Assembly (NCBI GenBank): GCA_018222915.1
Contig: JAAEZI010000008.1
Coordinates: 41,691-105,690 of the forward strand
Length of the DNA: 64,000 nucleotides
From: Algicola sp.
Lineage (GTDB): Bacteria > Bacteroidota > Bacteroidia > Flavobacteriales > Flavobacteriaceae
Direction: 5' to 3'
The position numbers and the translations under genes were made by a program. The stretch's first letter is position 1. Every line of letters begins with the position of its first letter. Below the pieces are notes generated by a model. The model saw only the letters and a list, made by a program, of their open reading frames with translations, ran no database searches and was not told the DNA's origin. Below, one piece after another: positions 34,999-43,811 of the stretch.

Positions 34999-36423
34999 TT
35001 ATTTGATTAAAATTTTAAAGGACCAAGGCTCTAAGGTAATAGGTTCATCATTTAAGACTAGTTTTTCGTCAGATATGTAGTCCAGATACTGCCCTTTATC
35101 AAGAGAGGCCATATGTTGATTATCTGAAAAATTAGCAACAAATACTATGGATTGCCCATCTTTGCTACGTTCAAACATCAAAAGGTCGTCTTCAGCCTTT
35201 AATATCTCAAATCTCGCTGCTTGTTTACCTCCATGCATTGCTGGATTCGACGTTTTTAGCTTTCCTAAGGCTTTCAAAAACTCAAAATAAGGACCTTTGT
35301 TTTTTGGAATTGAATCTTTCTCAAAAAACTTTAATCGGTGATCCAAATCATATTCTTGTCCACTATAAATTAGAGGCATTCCCGGCATCATGTATTCTAA
35401 GGCTGTTAATAGTTCCTTTTTATTTCCCATTCGTTCTTTTATCGTGCCACTCCAAGAATTTTCATCGTGATTTGTAATAAAATTCATCAAAATATCATCG
35501 GAATCGTAATCGTTAGTTAGCTTTTCAACATAAGTTTTAAAATCAGCTAAGGTTTTCTCTCCTTTGGCTAAGCCATTCATTAAGTGATGGCCATCCCAAG
35601 CGTAGGCCATATCAAATAAATCGTCTTTCAATAACTCCGGCTCCCATGCTTCTGCCAGCATAAACACCTCTTTATTGCTTCTCAAACTGGAGATAGCTGT
35701 CTTCCAAAAATCAATAGGAACAGAGCCAGCAACATCACATCTAAATCCATCTACCCCTTCTTGAGTAATCCAATAGTTCATATCCTCTATCATTTCATGA
35801 CGCATCTCTTGATTGTCATAATTCAAATCGGCTACATCTGTCCAATCTGTTCCTGCTGGATGTATAATCTCGCCCACTTCATTTTGCGTATAATATTCCG
35901 GATGATTCTTTAACCATTCATGATCCCATCCAGTATGATTAGGCACCCAGTCCAAAATGATATAAATGTCATTGTCATGAGCAGTTTTTACTAATTCCCT
36001 AAAATCCTCTTTAGTTCCAAACTCAGGATTAATTTTTGTAAAATCAGTAACAGCATAATAACTCCCTAAATACTTTTCGCGCTCACCTTCTGGGAAATCC
36101 GATGCAAATTTACTGTCGGGACCACCAGTAGCCTTTCGTTTAGTTTCTGAAATAGGGAATACAGGCATTAACCAAATAATTTTTACACCTAAAGATTTTA
36201 ATTTCGGAATGTCTTTAGTGAATTCATCAAAAGTGCCTTCAGGTGAATATTGACGAATATTGGCCTCATAAATAACAGCAGATTCCATATCATTTTGAGA
36301 AATTGGTGTAAAAGTGTCTTTGGTCACATTATCTGCATCAACACTTTTTTTCACATCTTTTTTGTCGGAGTTGCACGACATAATGAAGGTTAGAGCCATG
36401 CATGTAAGTATAAGGTTTTTCAT
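34999..36423 (-). CDS. GH13 alpha-amylase-family lipoprotein (2)
   Basis: The 474-aa protein has a lipoprotein signal (Cys in FIMSCNS, C17). GH13 residues are complete: DWVPNHTGWDH near 158-168, nucleophile D230 in GVDGFRCDVAG, acid/base E258 in MLAEAWEPE and D320 in ITNHDENSW. It is compact, with only a short C-terminal beta domain. Its start overlaps the stop of the third GH13 gene by 4 bp (ATGA), and its stop is 1 bp from the first. The sequence is clearly different from its neighbours, so these are not recent tandem copies. Periplasmic or surface-bound alpha-glucanase. Confidence 0.93.
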   Translation of the reverse strand: MKNLILTCMALTFIMSCNSDKKDVKKSVDADNVTKDTFTPISQNDMESAVIYEANIRQYSPEGTFDEFTKDIPKLKSLGVKIIWLMPVFPISETKRKATGGPDSKFASDFPEGEREKYLGSYYAVTDFTKINPEFGTKEDFRELVKTAHDNDIYIILDWVPNHTGWDHEWLKNHPEYYTQNEVGEIIHPAGTDWTDVADLNYDNQEMRHEMIEDMNYWITQEGVDGFRCDVAGSVPIDFWKTAISSLRSNKEVFMLAEAWEPELLKDDLFDMAYAWDGHHLMNGLAKGEKTLADFKTYVEKLTNDYDSDDILMNFITNHDENSWSGTIKERMGNKKELLTALEYMMPGMPLIYSGQEYDLDHRLKFFEKDSIPKNKGPYFEFLKALGKLKTSNPAMHGGKQAARFEILKAEDDLLMFERSKDGQSIVFVANFSDNQHMASLDKGQYLDYISDEKLVLNDEPITLEPWSFKILIK

Positions 36424-38306
36424 AATTGTTTCTTTTTTAGTATAAAGGATTGCAAAGGCGCTATATCAATAGTAATAAATCCTCGGCCATCATTAACGGT
36501 CAATTCTGTTTTATAAGTATCATATAATTGATCAGAAAGCGGATAACTTCCGTCTGCCAATTCCCATTTTTGAATGATGGACTGTGGTAATTTCAATTCA
36601 AATTTAAGGGCGTTTTCAGCATCAAAATTAGAGACCACAATCAATTGCTCCTCTTCACTCCATCGTGCAAAAGACAGCAATTTATCCGTGTAGTTTTGGG
36701 AGTTTTCTCTGTTATACTGATGAATATCCTCATAAGCACCAGCTAAGGCAGTACTTTCTATGGAAAAATTGAGCAGTCGTTTGTAAAAATCTCGCAATGC
36801 CAATTCGTCAGGTGTCGATTGCCCTCCATCAAACTGCTTGTCATTTACCCAGCGCTGCACACTTGGCACTCCGATATAGTCGAAAATAGAAGTTCGACTA
36901 GGTTTACCAAAACCTGCATCTTCAGAACCATCTTCTCCTAATTCTTGACCGAAATAAATCATTGTTGGTGAGGTACTGATCGTTGTTGAAACCACCATGG
37001 CAGGTTTTCCTTTAAGTGCATCACCTGCAAACTCAGGACTCGAAATTCGCTGTTCATCGTGATTTTCGAGGAAATGGAGCATGTGATGCTCAATATCCAT
37101 TAAATCCTGTTGGATTGGAGGAATATGATCAGTTTTTCCATGACCTTGCATCACATGTTTGATGGTATCATAAAGCTGTACTTTATCATAGAGATAATCC
37201 ATTTTACCTTTCTTTATATAATCTCTATATAAACTTGGATTATAGACTTCGGCTAAAAGGAAAGCGTCTGGATTCTCCATCTTAATATGCGAATTCATGT
37301 AGCTCCAAAATTCAACTGGTACCATTTCAGCCATATCATAGCGAAACCCATCCACACCTTTGTTTGTCCAATAAAGTGCTATGTCTTTAAATTTTCTCCA
37401 AGAACTAGGAATATCTTTGTCTTGCCAAAACTCAAAATGAGTGGTATAATCTTGATCTTCGTAGCCATCGGGTAATTCTGCAAAATCCTTATGCCCTTCG
37501 GGTGAAACACCATAATTGACCTTTACGGTTTCATACCAATCGTTCATATCTGGTTGAGACGCACGCGAACCATTTCCTGTCCATTTGGCTGGTACTTCTT
37601 TAAAATTACCATCGGCTAAAGGATGATGATTACCTCCTAAAGGTTCATAGCCATTACGCCATTGAGGTACTTGAAATGCCTCATCAGGATTGTAATAAAA
37701 GTTATTGTTCACATGATAGGTAACACTCGTATCATCTTCAGCACCAAAATCAGTAGTGCCTTCAGGATTGGTTAAGCTCTGATAATTTCTTGCAACGTGA
37801 TTAGGTACAATATCAATAATAACTTTTAATCCAGCCTTGTGAGATCGCTGTATGAGTGCTTCAAATTCTGCCAAGCGCTGGTCTACATTGACAGCTAAAT
37901 CTGGATTCACATTGTAATAATCTTTTACAGCATAAGGTGAACCAGCACGTCCCTTAACAATATCAGGATCATCATTTGTAATACCAAAATTTGAATAATC
38001 CGTGATCACATCATGATGAGGAACACCTGTATACCAAATATGGGTTACACCCAATTCTTTAATTTCTTGTAAAGCTTTATCTGTAAAATCATTAAACTTA
38101 CCGACACCATTTTCCTCGATAGTTCCCCATGGTTTATTTGTAGTGTTCGAGTTTCCAAATAAACGGGTAAATACTTGATAAACGACTTGTTTTTTCTTGA
38201 GTTCTGGAGTAGTTTGTTTTGGTGCTTGCACAGTTTTTTTGTCAGTTTTACATCCCATGTAACAGAATAGAGTAATGAGTAATAGGACTTGTTTACAAAG
38301 TTTCAT
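36420..38306 (-). CDS. GH13 alpha-amylase-family lipoprotein (3)
   Basis: The 628-aa protein has a lipoprotein signal (Cys in YMGCKT, C19). GH13 residues are visible: DIVPNHVARNY near 165-175, nucleophile D324 in GVDGFRYDMAEMVP, acid/base E353 in LLAEVYNPS and D417 in ENHDEQRI. A long insertion of about 100 residues (about 185-290) between regions I and II is rich in Asn, Gly and Trp and may shape an unusual binding site. The C-terminal beta domain ends in FILKKKQL. It sits 5 bp after the esterase-GH31 gene. Alpha-glucanase or branching-type specificity cannot be decided from the sequence. Confidence 0.92.
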   Translation of the reverse strand: MKLCKQVLLLITLFCYMGCKTDKKTVQAPKQTTPELKKKQVVYQVFTRLFGNSNTTNKPWGTIEENGVGKFNDFTDKALQEIKELGVTHIWYTGVPHHDVITDYSNFGITNDDPDIVKGRAGSPYAVKDYYNVNPDLAVNVDQRLAEFEALIQRSHKAGLKVIIDIVPNHVARNYQSLTNPEGTTDFGAEDDTSVTYHVNNNFYYNPDEAFQVPQWRNGYEPLGGNHHPLADGNFKEVPAKWTGNGSRASQPDMNDWYETVKVNYGVSPEGHKDFAELPDGYEDQDYTTHFEFWQDKDIPSSWRKFKDIALYWTNKGVDGFRYDMAEMVPVEFWSYMNSHIKMENPDAFLLAEVYNPSLYRDYIKKGKMDYLYDKVQLYDTIKHVMQGHGKTDHIPPIQQDLMDIEHHMLHFLENHDEQRISSPEFAGDALKGKPAMVVSTTISTSPTMIYFGQELGEDGSEDAGFGKPSRTSIFDYIGVPSVQRWVNDKQFDGGQSTPDELALRDFYKRLLNFSIESTALAGAYEDIHQYNRENSQNYTDKLLSFARWSEEEQLIVVSNFDAENALKFELKLPQSIIQKWELADGSYPLSDQLYDTYKTELTVNDGRGFITIDIAPLQSFILKKKQL

Positions 38307-38311
38307 TGGGA

Positions 38312-41300
38312 TTATCTTTTTAATTTTAGTTTAATATCTATGTCTTCTGAAGGATTCCAGCTTATTGGTAATACTACTTTTTTGGTGTCTTTATCTGTAA
38401 CGAATTTGGCTTTAACACCATTGACTTTTAACCATTTCACTTCACTACTAAGATTATGAATTACAAGTTCGATATTTTTTTGAACCGCTTCAAAATTAAC
38501 GCCTATTTCAGCGTCAAATTGAAATTCTAAAAACCGTCCTGTATTCTGGGCTTTAAACGTTAATAATTCATAACTCTCAGATTCATATGCTTGATATAAA
38601 TTGCCGTTATCATTATAAAGTTGACGAGAACTTTTATGGACATCTGGATCCAAAAAGTAATGTAATTTCAGCGCTCTCCCGAAATAGGATTTAGTAGACT
38701 GCTGCAATGACGTCATGGGTATAAAACTACCACCTCTCACAAAGGTTGGTATGGAATTAGCCTTGGTGGACACCGATATGGTTTGACCGCCTTCAAACAT
38801 CGCTTCTGTGTAAAAATCGAACCAATTAGAAGTCTTCGGTAAATAAACTGCTTTCGATTTTTGTTCTGACTCCAAAATAGGAGCCACTAAAATATCTGCT
38901 CCCCAGAGGTAAGCTTCAGAATACTCGTATAACTCGGGATTGTTCGTTTCATCGAAAAACAGAGGTCGCATTAAAGGGATTCCTGTCTGATTGTTCTCAA
39001 ACATTAAGTGATAATTATAAGGCAAAAGTTTGTAGCGTAAGGCAATCGCTTCCTTTGCTATGGCTTTCGCTTTATCGCTTCTAAAAATGGGTTCGCTGGC
39101 AACATCCTCTTGGGCATGTGGACGAAATATAGGTTGAAAAACACCATACTGCAACCATCGAACATACAATTCATCATCCAAATTTGCTCCTGCAAAACCT
39201 CCCAGATCACTGTGCATATAAGCCATACCTTGCATGCCCATTTGTAAGGCTATTTTGGGTTGACTTTGAAGTCCGCCCCAAGTCCGATTAACATCACCAG
39301 ACCATGGTACCATACCGTAGCGTTGAGATCCAGAGTAACCTGCACGCATTAGAATAAACGGTCGTTTATTTGGGTTGGCTTCAAGACTTGACTCGTAAAC
39401 CAATTTGGCCCAATCGTGCCCATAAATATTATGCACCTCATCCGCAGTACCAGTGGCATGAATCAGATCGGATGGATGAACTTCAGGCTCTCCTAAATCA
39501 CCCCAAAATCCATCAACACCCAAATCAGATAATTCCTTATAAATAGTTTTAAACCACGTTCTACCCTTTTGACTATAAATATCTATAAGTCCCGTGTTTC
39601 CAAAATAAAAATCATAAGTGAAGGGATTCCCAATAGAATCTTTAGCTAATATATCCTTGTTGACGGCTTCTTGCCAACGGTTGGAAGTGGTTAATATGAA
39701 GGGTTCTGTAATGAGTATCGTCTCCACATTTTTAGCGTCTAAATCCTTTATCATCTGTTTAGGATTTGGAAAAGAATCACGGTCAAAGGCAAGGTTACCC
39801 ATGGTACCTTTAACCTCTTTACCAAACCAATATAAATCTAAAATAATCCCGTCTACTGGAATTTGTTCTTCCCTAAATTTATCGATTGTTTTTAAGGTTT
39901 CTTCCTGTGAATGATAACCAAAGCGGCTGGAAAAATTACCCAATGCCCATCTTGGTAACATTGGTTGCTTCCCAGTTAAATTGGTGTAATTATCTAACAG
40001 ATCATACCAAGAGTCTCCCGCAGTTATTTGATAGGTTTTTCTACCAGATATGGTCTCATACGCTAAGGTATTATCACCACGACTATCTAAATCCAAAAAG
40101 CCAATTGGAGCATTGTCAAAATGCAACATGTATTGTTTTGATGATACTACAATTGGTAAAGTGAAATTCATTAATTCAGATTCGGTTTCGTAACCGTAGT
40201 GCGCTTTGTTGTAAAGTTCTAAACGATGACCTCTACGGTTCATATCTAGAGCTCTGGCACCTGCACCATAGAGCCGTTCATCTTGAGTTAAATTAAATTG
40301 AATGCTTTCGTAATCGTCGTTTTTTTGATAGCCGTTTTTCTCAGAAATAATAGTGGCACCTTGATAAGTGTAGGTGATTTGAAATGGCTCTTTTTGAATT
40401 TTTACAGTAATACCGTCAGATTTAAGACTCACATAAGCATCGGTTTCTTTGTAATCGCCACTAATTTTGTTTTGATCTAAAATAACAGCATGTGACACGT
40501 CATTATATACTTCGCCTTGTGGAATGAAAGATGTTTCTACAATATCTGTCGTTATTAGTCGAATCCTATAATGACCATCATTCACTTGAATCTTAAGAAT
40601 GTTATCTTGATATATAGCGTCTTTGAAAGATCTCTTTTTGAAGGAATCCTTAAAAAGCCATGTGATGGTCTCTTCAAAATTAGAACTCCAAAGAGCCTCA
40701 TTATGTTCTCCTTCGGGAACTACTTTTGAAGCCATATTTTCAGTTGGAAAACCTGAGCCTTTTAGAACAGCCATCATGCTATTCATATCCTTTACCGTTT
40801 GACTTATTTCATCAAACCCTGTATTGCCACCTTCTCTTCCACCAGCTAAAAAATACATTTTAGTATCTGAGATATCGGCATGTGTCTTCGTATAACTAGT
40901 AATTTCAGGAGCAAACCAAAATGCGGGTGAATAAACCCCAATTTTACCAAAAACCTTTGGGTATTTTAATGCTGCATAATGTGAAATTAATCCACCCATT
41001 GAACTTCCAATGATAGCCGTGTTACTTTTATCCTTTAAGGTTTTGTAATTCGCGTCTATATATGGTTTTAACGTATGGACCAAAAAATCCAAATACGCGT
41101 CACCTTCACCGCCACCGTAATTAGCATTTCTCCAAGGCGAGTATTCATCTAATCTTTTATCACCTCCATTATCAACTGCAACGACAATGAGCTTAAGATT
41201 CTTTTCCCTATATAATTTATCTAAAGTCTCATCCACATGCCATTCTCCTGAATAAGAGGTGCCGTTGTCAAAAATATTCTGACCATCATGCATATAAACC

Positions 41301-41797
41301 ACAGGATAAGATGCATCAGAAACATTATAATCAGCTGGGAGATATATCCAAACACGACGCTTACGATTTAGCTGTGGCATTTCAAATGTTTCGGATAAAA
41401 CAGCGACTTGTTTAGATGCTGTAGAGACTTTTTCTAAATCAAATAAATGATCCCAAGCTGCAATTTTTACTTTTAAAGTATCGTTAATCTTATCAAAAGT
41501 ATAGGTTCTATTATCAAGACTTAGTCCTTTTTTATCACACTCTACCGTACGCCAAGATCCTTGAGTAAACTTAAAGTTAATACGCCCTTTTATTTGTGGG
41601 AGGGTAATACTATATCGACCGTCTATATGCTCGAGTTGATATTCTTTTTGTCCACCAGACCAACCTTCAAAATCTCCTGAAATAAAAATGCTGGCATTTT
41701 CAGGGGTTTGTTCCGGCACCTCTTCAACAAGAATTGTTACCTGAGAATAACCTGTTTGCAGAAGTACTAGAAAAAATAAGTAAAGAAGTTGTTTCAT
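38312..41797 (-). CDS. Esterase-GH31 alpha-glucosidase fusion with N-terminal starch-binding-like domain
   Basis: The 1161-aa protein has a signal peptide ending near TGYSQ (19). Residues about 20-118 look like a CBM20/CBM48-type beta-sandwich (IFISGDFEGWSGG, FKFTQGSWRTVE). Residues about 130-385 form an alpha/beta-hydrolase esterase with Ser266 in IIGSSMGGL and His365 in PEGEHNEALW. Residues about 400-1161 form a GH31 glucosidase: RWALGNFSSRFGYHSQEE near 616-633, nucleophile D767 in GFWGDLGEPE and acid/base D835 in PWSGDVNRTW. It may trim both acyl decorations and alpha-glucosyl residues from the same substrate. No lipobox, so soluble periplasmic or secreted. Spacing of 5 bp to the next gene places it in the operon. 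Confidence 0.9.
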   Translation of the reverse strand: MKQLLYLFFLVLLQTGYSQVTILVEEVPEQTPENASIFISGDFEGWSGGQKEYQLEHIDGRYSITLPQIKGRINFKFTQGSWRTVECDKKGLSLDNRTYTFDKINDTLKVKIAAWDHLFDLEKVSTASKQVAVLSETFEMPQLNRKRRVWIYLPADYNVSDASYPVVYMHDGQNIFDNGTSYSGEWHVDETLDKLYREKNLKLIVVAVDNGGDKRLDEYSPWRNANYGGGEGDAYLDFLVHTLKPYIDANYKTLKDKSNTAIIGSSMGGLISHYAALKYPKVFGKIGVYSPAFWFAPEITSYTKTHADISDTKMYFLAGGREGGNTGFDEISQTVKDMNSMMAVLKGSGFPTENMASKVVPEGEHNEALWSSNFEETITWLFKDSFKKRSFKDAIYQDNILKIQVNDGHYRIRLITTDIVETSFIPQGEVYNDVSHAVILDQNKISGDYKETDAYVSLKSDGITVKIQKEPFQITYTYQGATIISEKNGYQKNDDYESIQFNLTQDERLYGAGARALDMNRRGHRLELYNKAHYGYETESELMNFTLPIVVSSKQYMLHFDNAPIGFLDLDSRGDNTLAYETISGRKTYQITAGDSWYDLLDNYTNLTGKQPMLPRWALGNFSSRFGYHSQEETLKTIDKFREEQIPVDGIILDLYWFGKEVKGTMGNLAFDRDSFPNPKQMIKDLDAKNVETILITEPFILTTSNRWQEAVNKDILAKDSIGNPFTYDFYFGNTGLIDIYSQKGRTWFKTIYKELSDLGVDGFWGDLGEPEVHPSDLIHATGTADEVHNIYGHDWAKLVYESSLEANPNKRPFILMRAGYSGSQRYGMVPWSGDVNRTWGGLQSQPKIALQMGMQGMAYMHSDLGGFAGANLDDELYVRWLQYGVFQPIFRPHAQEDVASEPIFRSDKAKAIAKEAIALRYKLLPYNYHLMFENNQTGIPLMRPLFFDETNNPELYEYSEAYLWGADILVAPILESEQKSKAVYLPKTSNWFDFYTEAMFEGGQTISVSTKANSIPTFVRGGSFIPMTSLQQSTKSYFGRALKLHYFLDPDVHKSSRQLYNDNGNLYQAYESESYELLTFKAQNTGRFLEFQFDAEIGVNFEAVQKNIELVIHNLSSEVKWLKVNGVKAKFVTDKDTKKVVLPISWNPSEDIDIKLKLKR

Positions 41798-41828
41798 AAT
41801 GTTCAGTGCCTTGTATCGGCTAACAGAA

Positions 41829-43781
41829 TTATTGCAATTTTGTGGTTAACATGAGGCATCCTTTTTCTTTTAACTCTAAACTATCTTGCCAAATCATTTG
41901 ATCGTTTGTAAGAATGTTTCTAAGCGATTTTCCTTTCAAGCCCATTTCATCATAGCGCTTCAAATCTATAGTTAAAGGTTTTTCATTTTTATTAAGAATC
42001 AATACAACGGTTTCATCACCAAGCGTTCTAAACAAAAAATAAGTGCCCATAAAAGGTGCAAAATGCACCGTTTTTCCTTCATGAATCGCTTCGCTTTGCT
42101 TTCTAAAATTGAGCAAACTCTTAACAAAAGATTGCATTTCCTTTTGTTCTTGGGTCAATCCTTCGCCATTAAAAGCATTCACAGTATCTCCTTGCCATCC
42201 GCCAGGATAATCTGTTCTGATCAATCCGTGATCACCGGGTTTATCAAAGTCATTCATAAGAATTTCTGTCCCGTAATACATCTGCAGAATTCTCGGCATG
42301 GTCGCATAAGATGCTAGCGCCATTTTAGTGTTGGTGATATCACCTTTTAATTGCGTCAAGATACGACTCATATCATGGTTTCCAGGAAATACCATGATGT
42401 CTTTTGGACTTGCATAATGAAAATCATTAGCCAGTCCTTCATAAATTTTGACCAAACCTCTGTCCCATGATTCTTCTTCATTCATCGCTTCCACGACTTT
42501 AGCTTGCATGGCAAAGTCCATTGGAGATTTTAAATTAGAATCATAACCATCTCTGTTGTTGGCACCATCTTGCCAATATCCTATAAGCAAAGGGTTATAA
42601 CTCCACTCTTCACCTACAATGCTAAAATTTGGGTACTCCGTCATAATAGCACCTGCCCAATCACTCATAAAATCCTTATCTGGATATGGGTAAGTATCTT
42701 GGCGGATACCATCTAATTGAGCTGTTTCAATCCACCAAATGCTATTTTGGATAAGATAGGTAGCCATAAATGGATTACGTTGATTCAAATCTGGCATAGT
42801 AGATACAAACCATCCTTGGGAGTGACCATCTTTATCAATCTTTGCTGCATAGATATCTTGATTAGTTGTGCGTCTGTGATTAGAATTAATATTAGTTTCC
42901 CAATTCCATTGGTCTATGTTCTTTTCATAGTTTTCTTGATAGTTTACCCAATCTTTAAAAGGCAAATCTTTCATCCACCAATGTTCTAAACCACAATGAT
43001 TCGCCACTTGATCCATAATCAATTTCATATCCTTTTTCTTAAGGTTTTCTGATAAGGATAGGTAGTCTTCCATAGTGCCAAAGCGCGGATCCAATTCATA
43101 TAAATCGGTAATAGCATACCCATGGTACGACCCACTTTTCATATCATTTGTTAAAAGAGGTTGTGGCCAAACAGCTGTAAAACCTAAGTCTGATATATAA
43201 TCAATATGATTAGTGATCCCTTGAATATCACCACCATGTCTTGCATAATCATTTGAGCGATCTACTTTTTTTTCTCTAAGATTATTAAATGAATCATTTG
43301 CTGGATTGGCATTAGCAAATCGATCTGGAGTTATGAGGTAAATGGCATCTGAGCTATCAAAACCGACATAAGCTTCTGCAGATTTTTGACGTGCTTTTAA
43401 TTCATAAACATCAACCAGTTCTTCACCTTTATCATTTTTAAAAGTGATATTGAATGATCCTGGCACTGTGTTTTCATCTATCTGAAGGTCTACGAACAGA
43501 TAATTATTACTATTATCTCCTTTGTTAACCTTCTCAATTGAAATCCCTTCATAGGAAACAGACGGACTAAAGTCCGCAATGTTCTCATGCTTTACGAGCA
43601 ATTGTAAGGTATGATTCTCGAAACCAACCCACCAATTAGGTGGTTCAATTCGGTCAATTTCGTGAACATCTACCAATGTTTTTTCTACTTGTTCAACTGA
43701 ATTTTCTTCGGTAGTTTTCTCCTTACACGACACACCTAAAAGTATGAAACATGAGAAAATTACATATTTGATTTTTTTCAT
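41829..43781 (-). CDS. GH13 cyclomaltodextrinase/neopullulanase-like lipoprotein
   Basis: From the ATG at 43781 the protein is 650 aa and starts MKKIKYVIFSCFILLGVSCK, a proper lipoprotein signal. An ATG at 43805 would add eight polar residues ahead of it. An N-terminal beta domain (about 40-130) of the cyclomaltodextrinase type precedes the barrel. GH13 residues: MDQVANHCG near 256-264, nucleophile D362 in LDGIRQDTYPYPD, acid/base E391 in IVGEEWSYN and Asp in FPGNHDMSRI. The layout resembles SusA, the periplasmic neopullulanase of Bacteroides. It lies 31 bp upstream of the esterase-GH31 gene and about 30 bp after GH65. Confidence 0.92.
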   Translation of the reverse strand: MKKIKYVIFSCFILLGVSCKEKTTEENSVEQVEKTLVDVHEIDRIEPPNWWVGFENHTLQLLVKHENIADFSPSVSYEGISIEKVNKGDNSNNYLFVDLQIDENTVPGSFNITFKNDKGEELVDVYELKARQKSAEAYVGFDSSDAIYLITPDRFANANPANDSFNNLREKKVDRSNDYARHGGDIQGITNHIDYISDLGFTAVWPQPLLTNDMKSGSYHGYAITDLYELDPRFGTMEDYLSLSENLKKKDMKLIMDQVANHCGLEHWWMKDLPFKDWVNYQENYEKNIDQWNWETNINSNHRRTTNQDIYAAKIDKDGHSQGWFVSTMPDLNQRNPFMATYLIQNSIWWIETAQLDGIRQDTYPYPDKDFMSDWAGAIMTEYPNFSIVGEEWSYNPLLIGYWQDGANNRDGYDSNLKSPMDFAMQAKVVEAMNEEESWDRGLVKIYEGLANDFHYASPKDIMVFPGNHDMSRILTQLKGDITNTKMALASYATMPRILQMYYGTEILMNDFDKPGDHGLIRTDYPGGWQGDTVNAFNGEGLTQEQKEMQSFVKSLLNFRKQSEAIHEGKTVHFAPFMGTYFLFRTLGDETVVLILNKNEKPLTIDLKRYDEMGLKGKSLRNILTNDQMIWQDSLELKEKGCLMLTTKLQ

Positions 43782-43811
43782 ACTATACCTATTAAATGTG
43801 TCCATAATGAT

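Noticed and set aside
34997..38306. Recent tandem duplication of GH13 genes
   Set aside because: The three neighbouring GH13 genes differ in length, insertions and motif residues, so they look like old paralogues or separate recruits.
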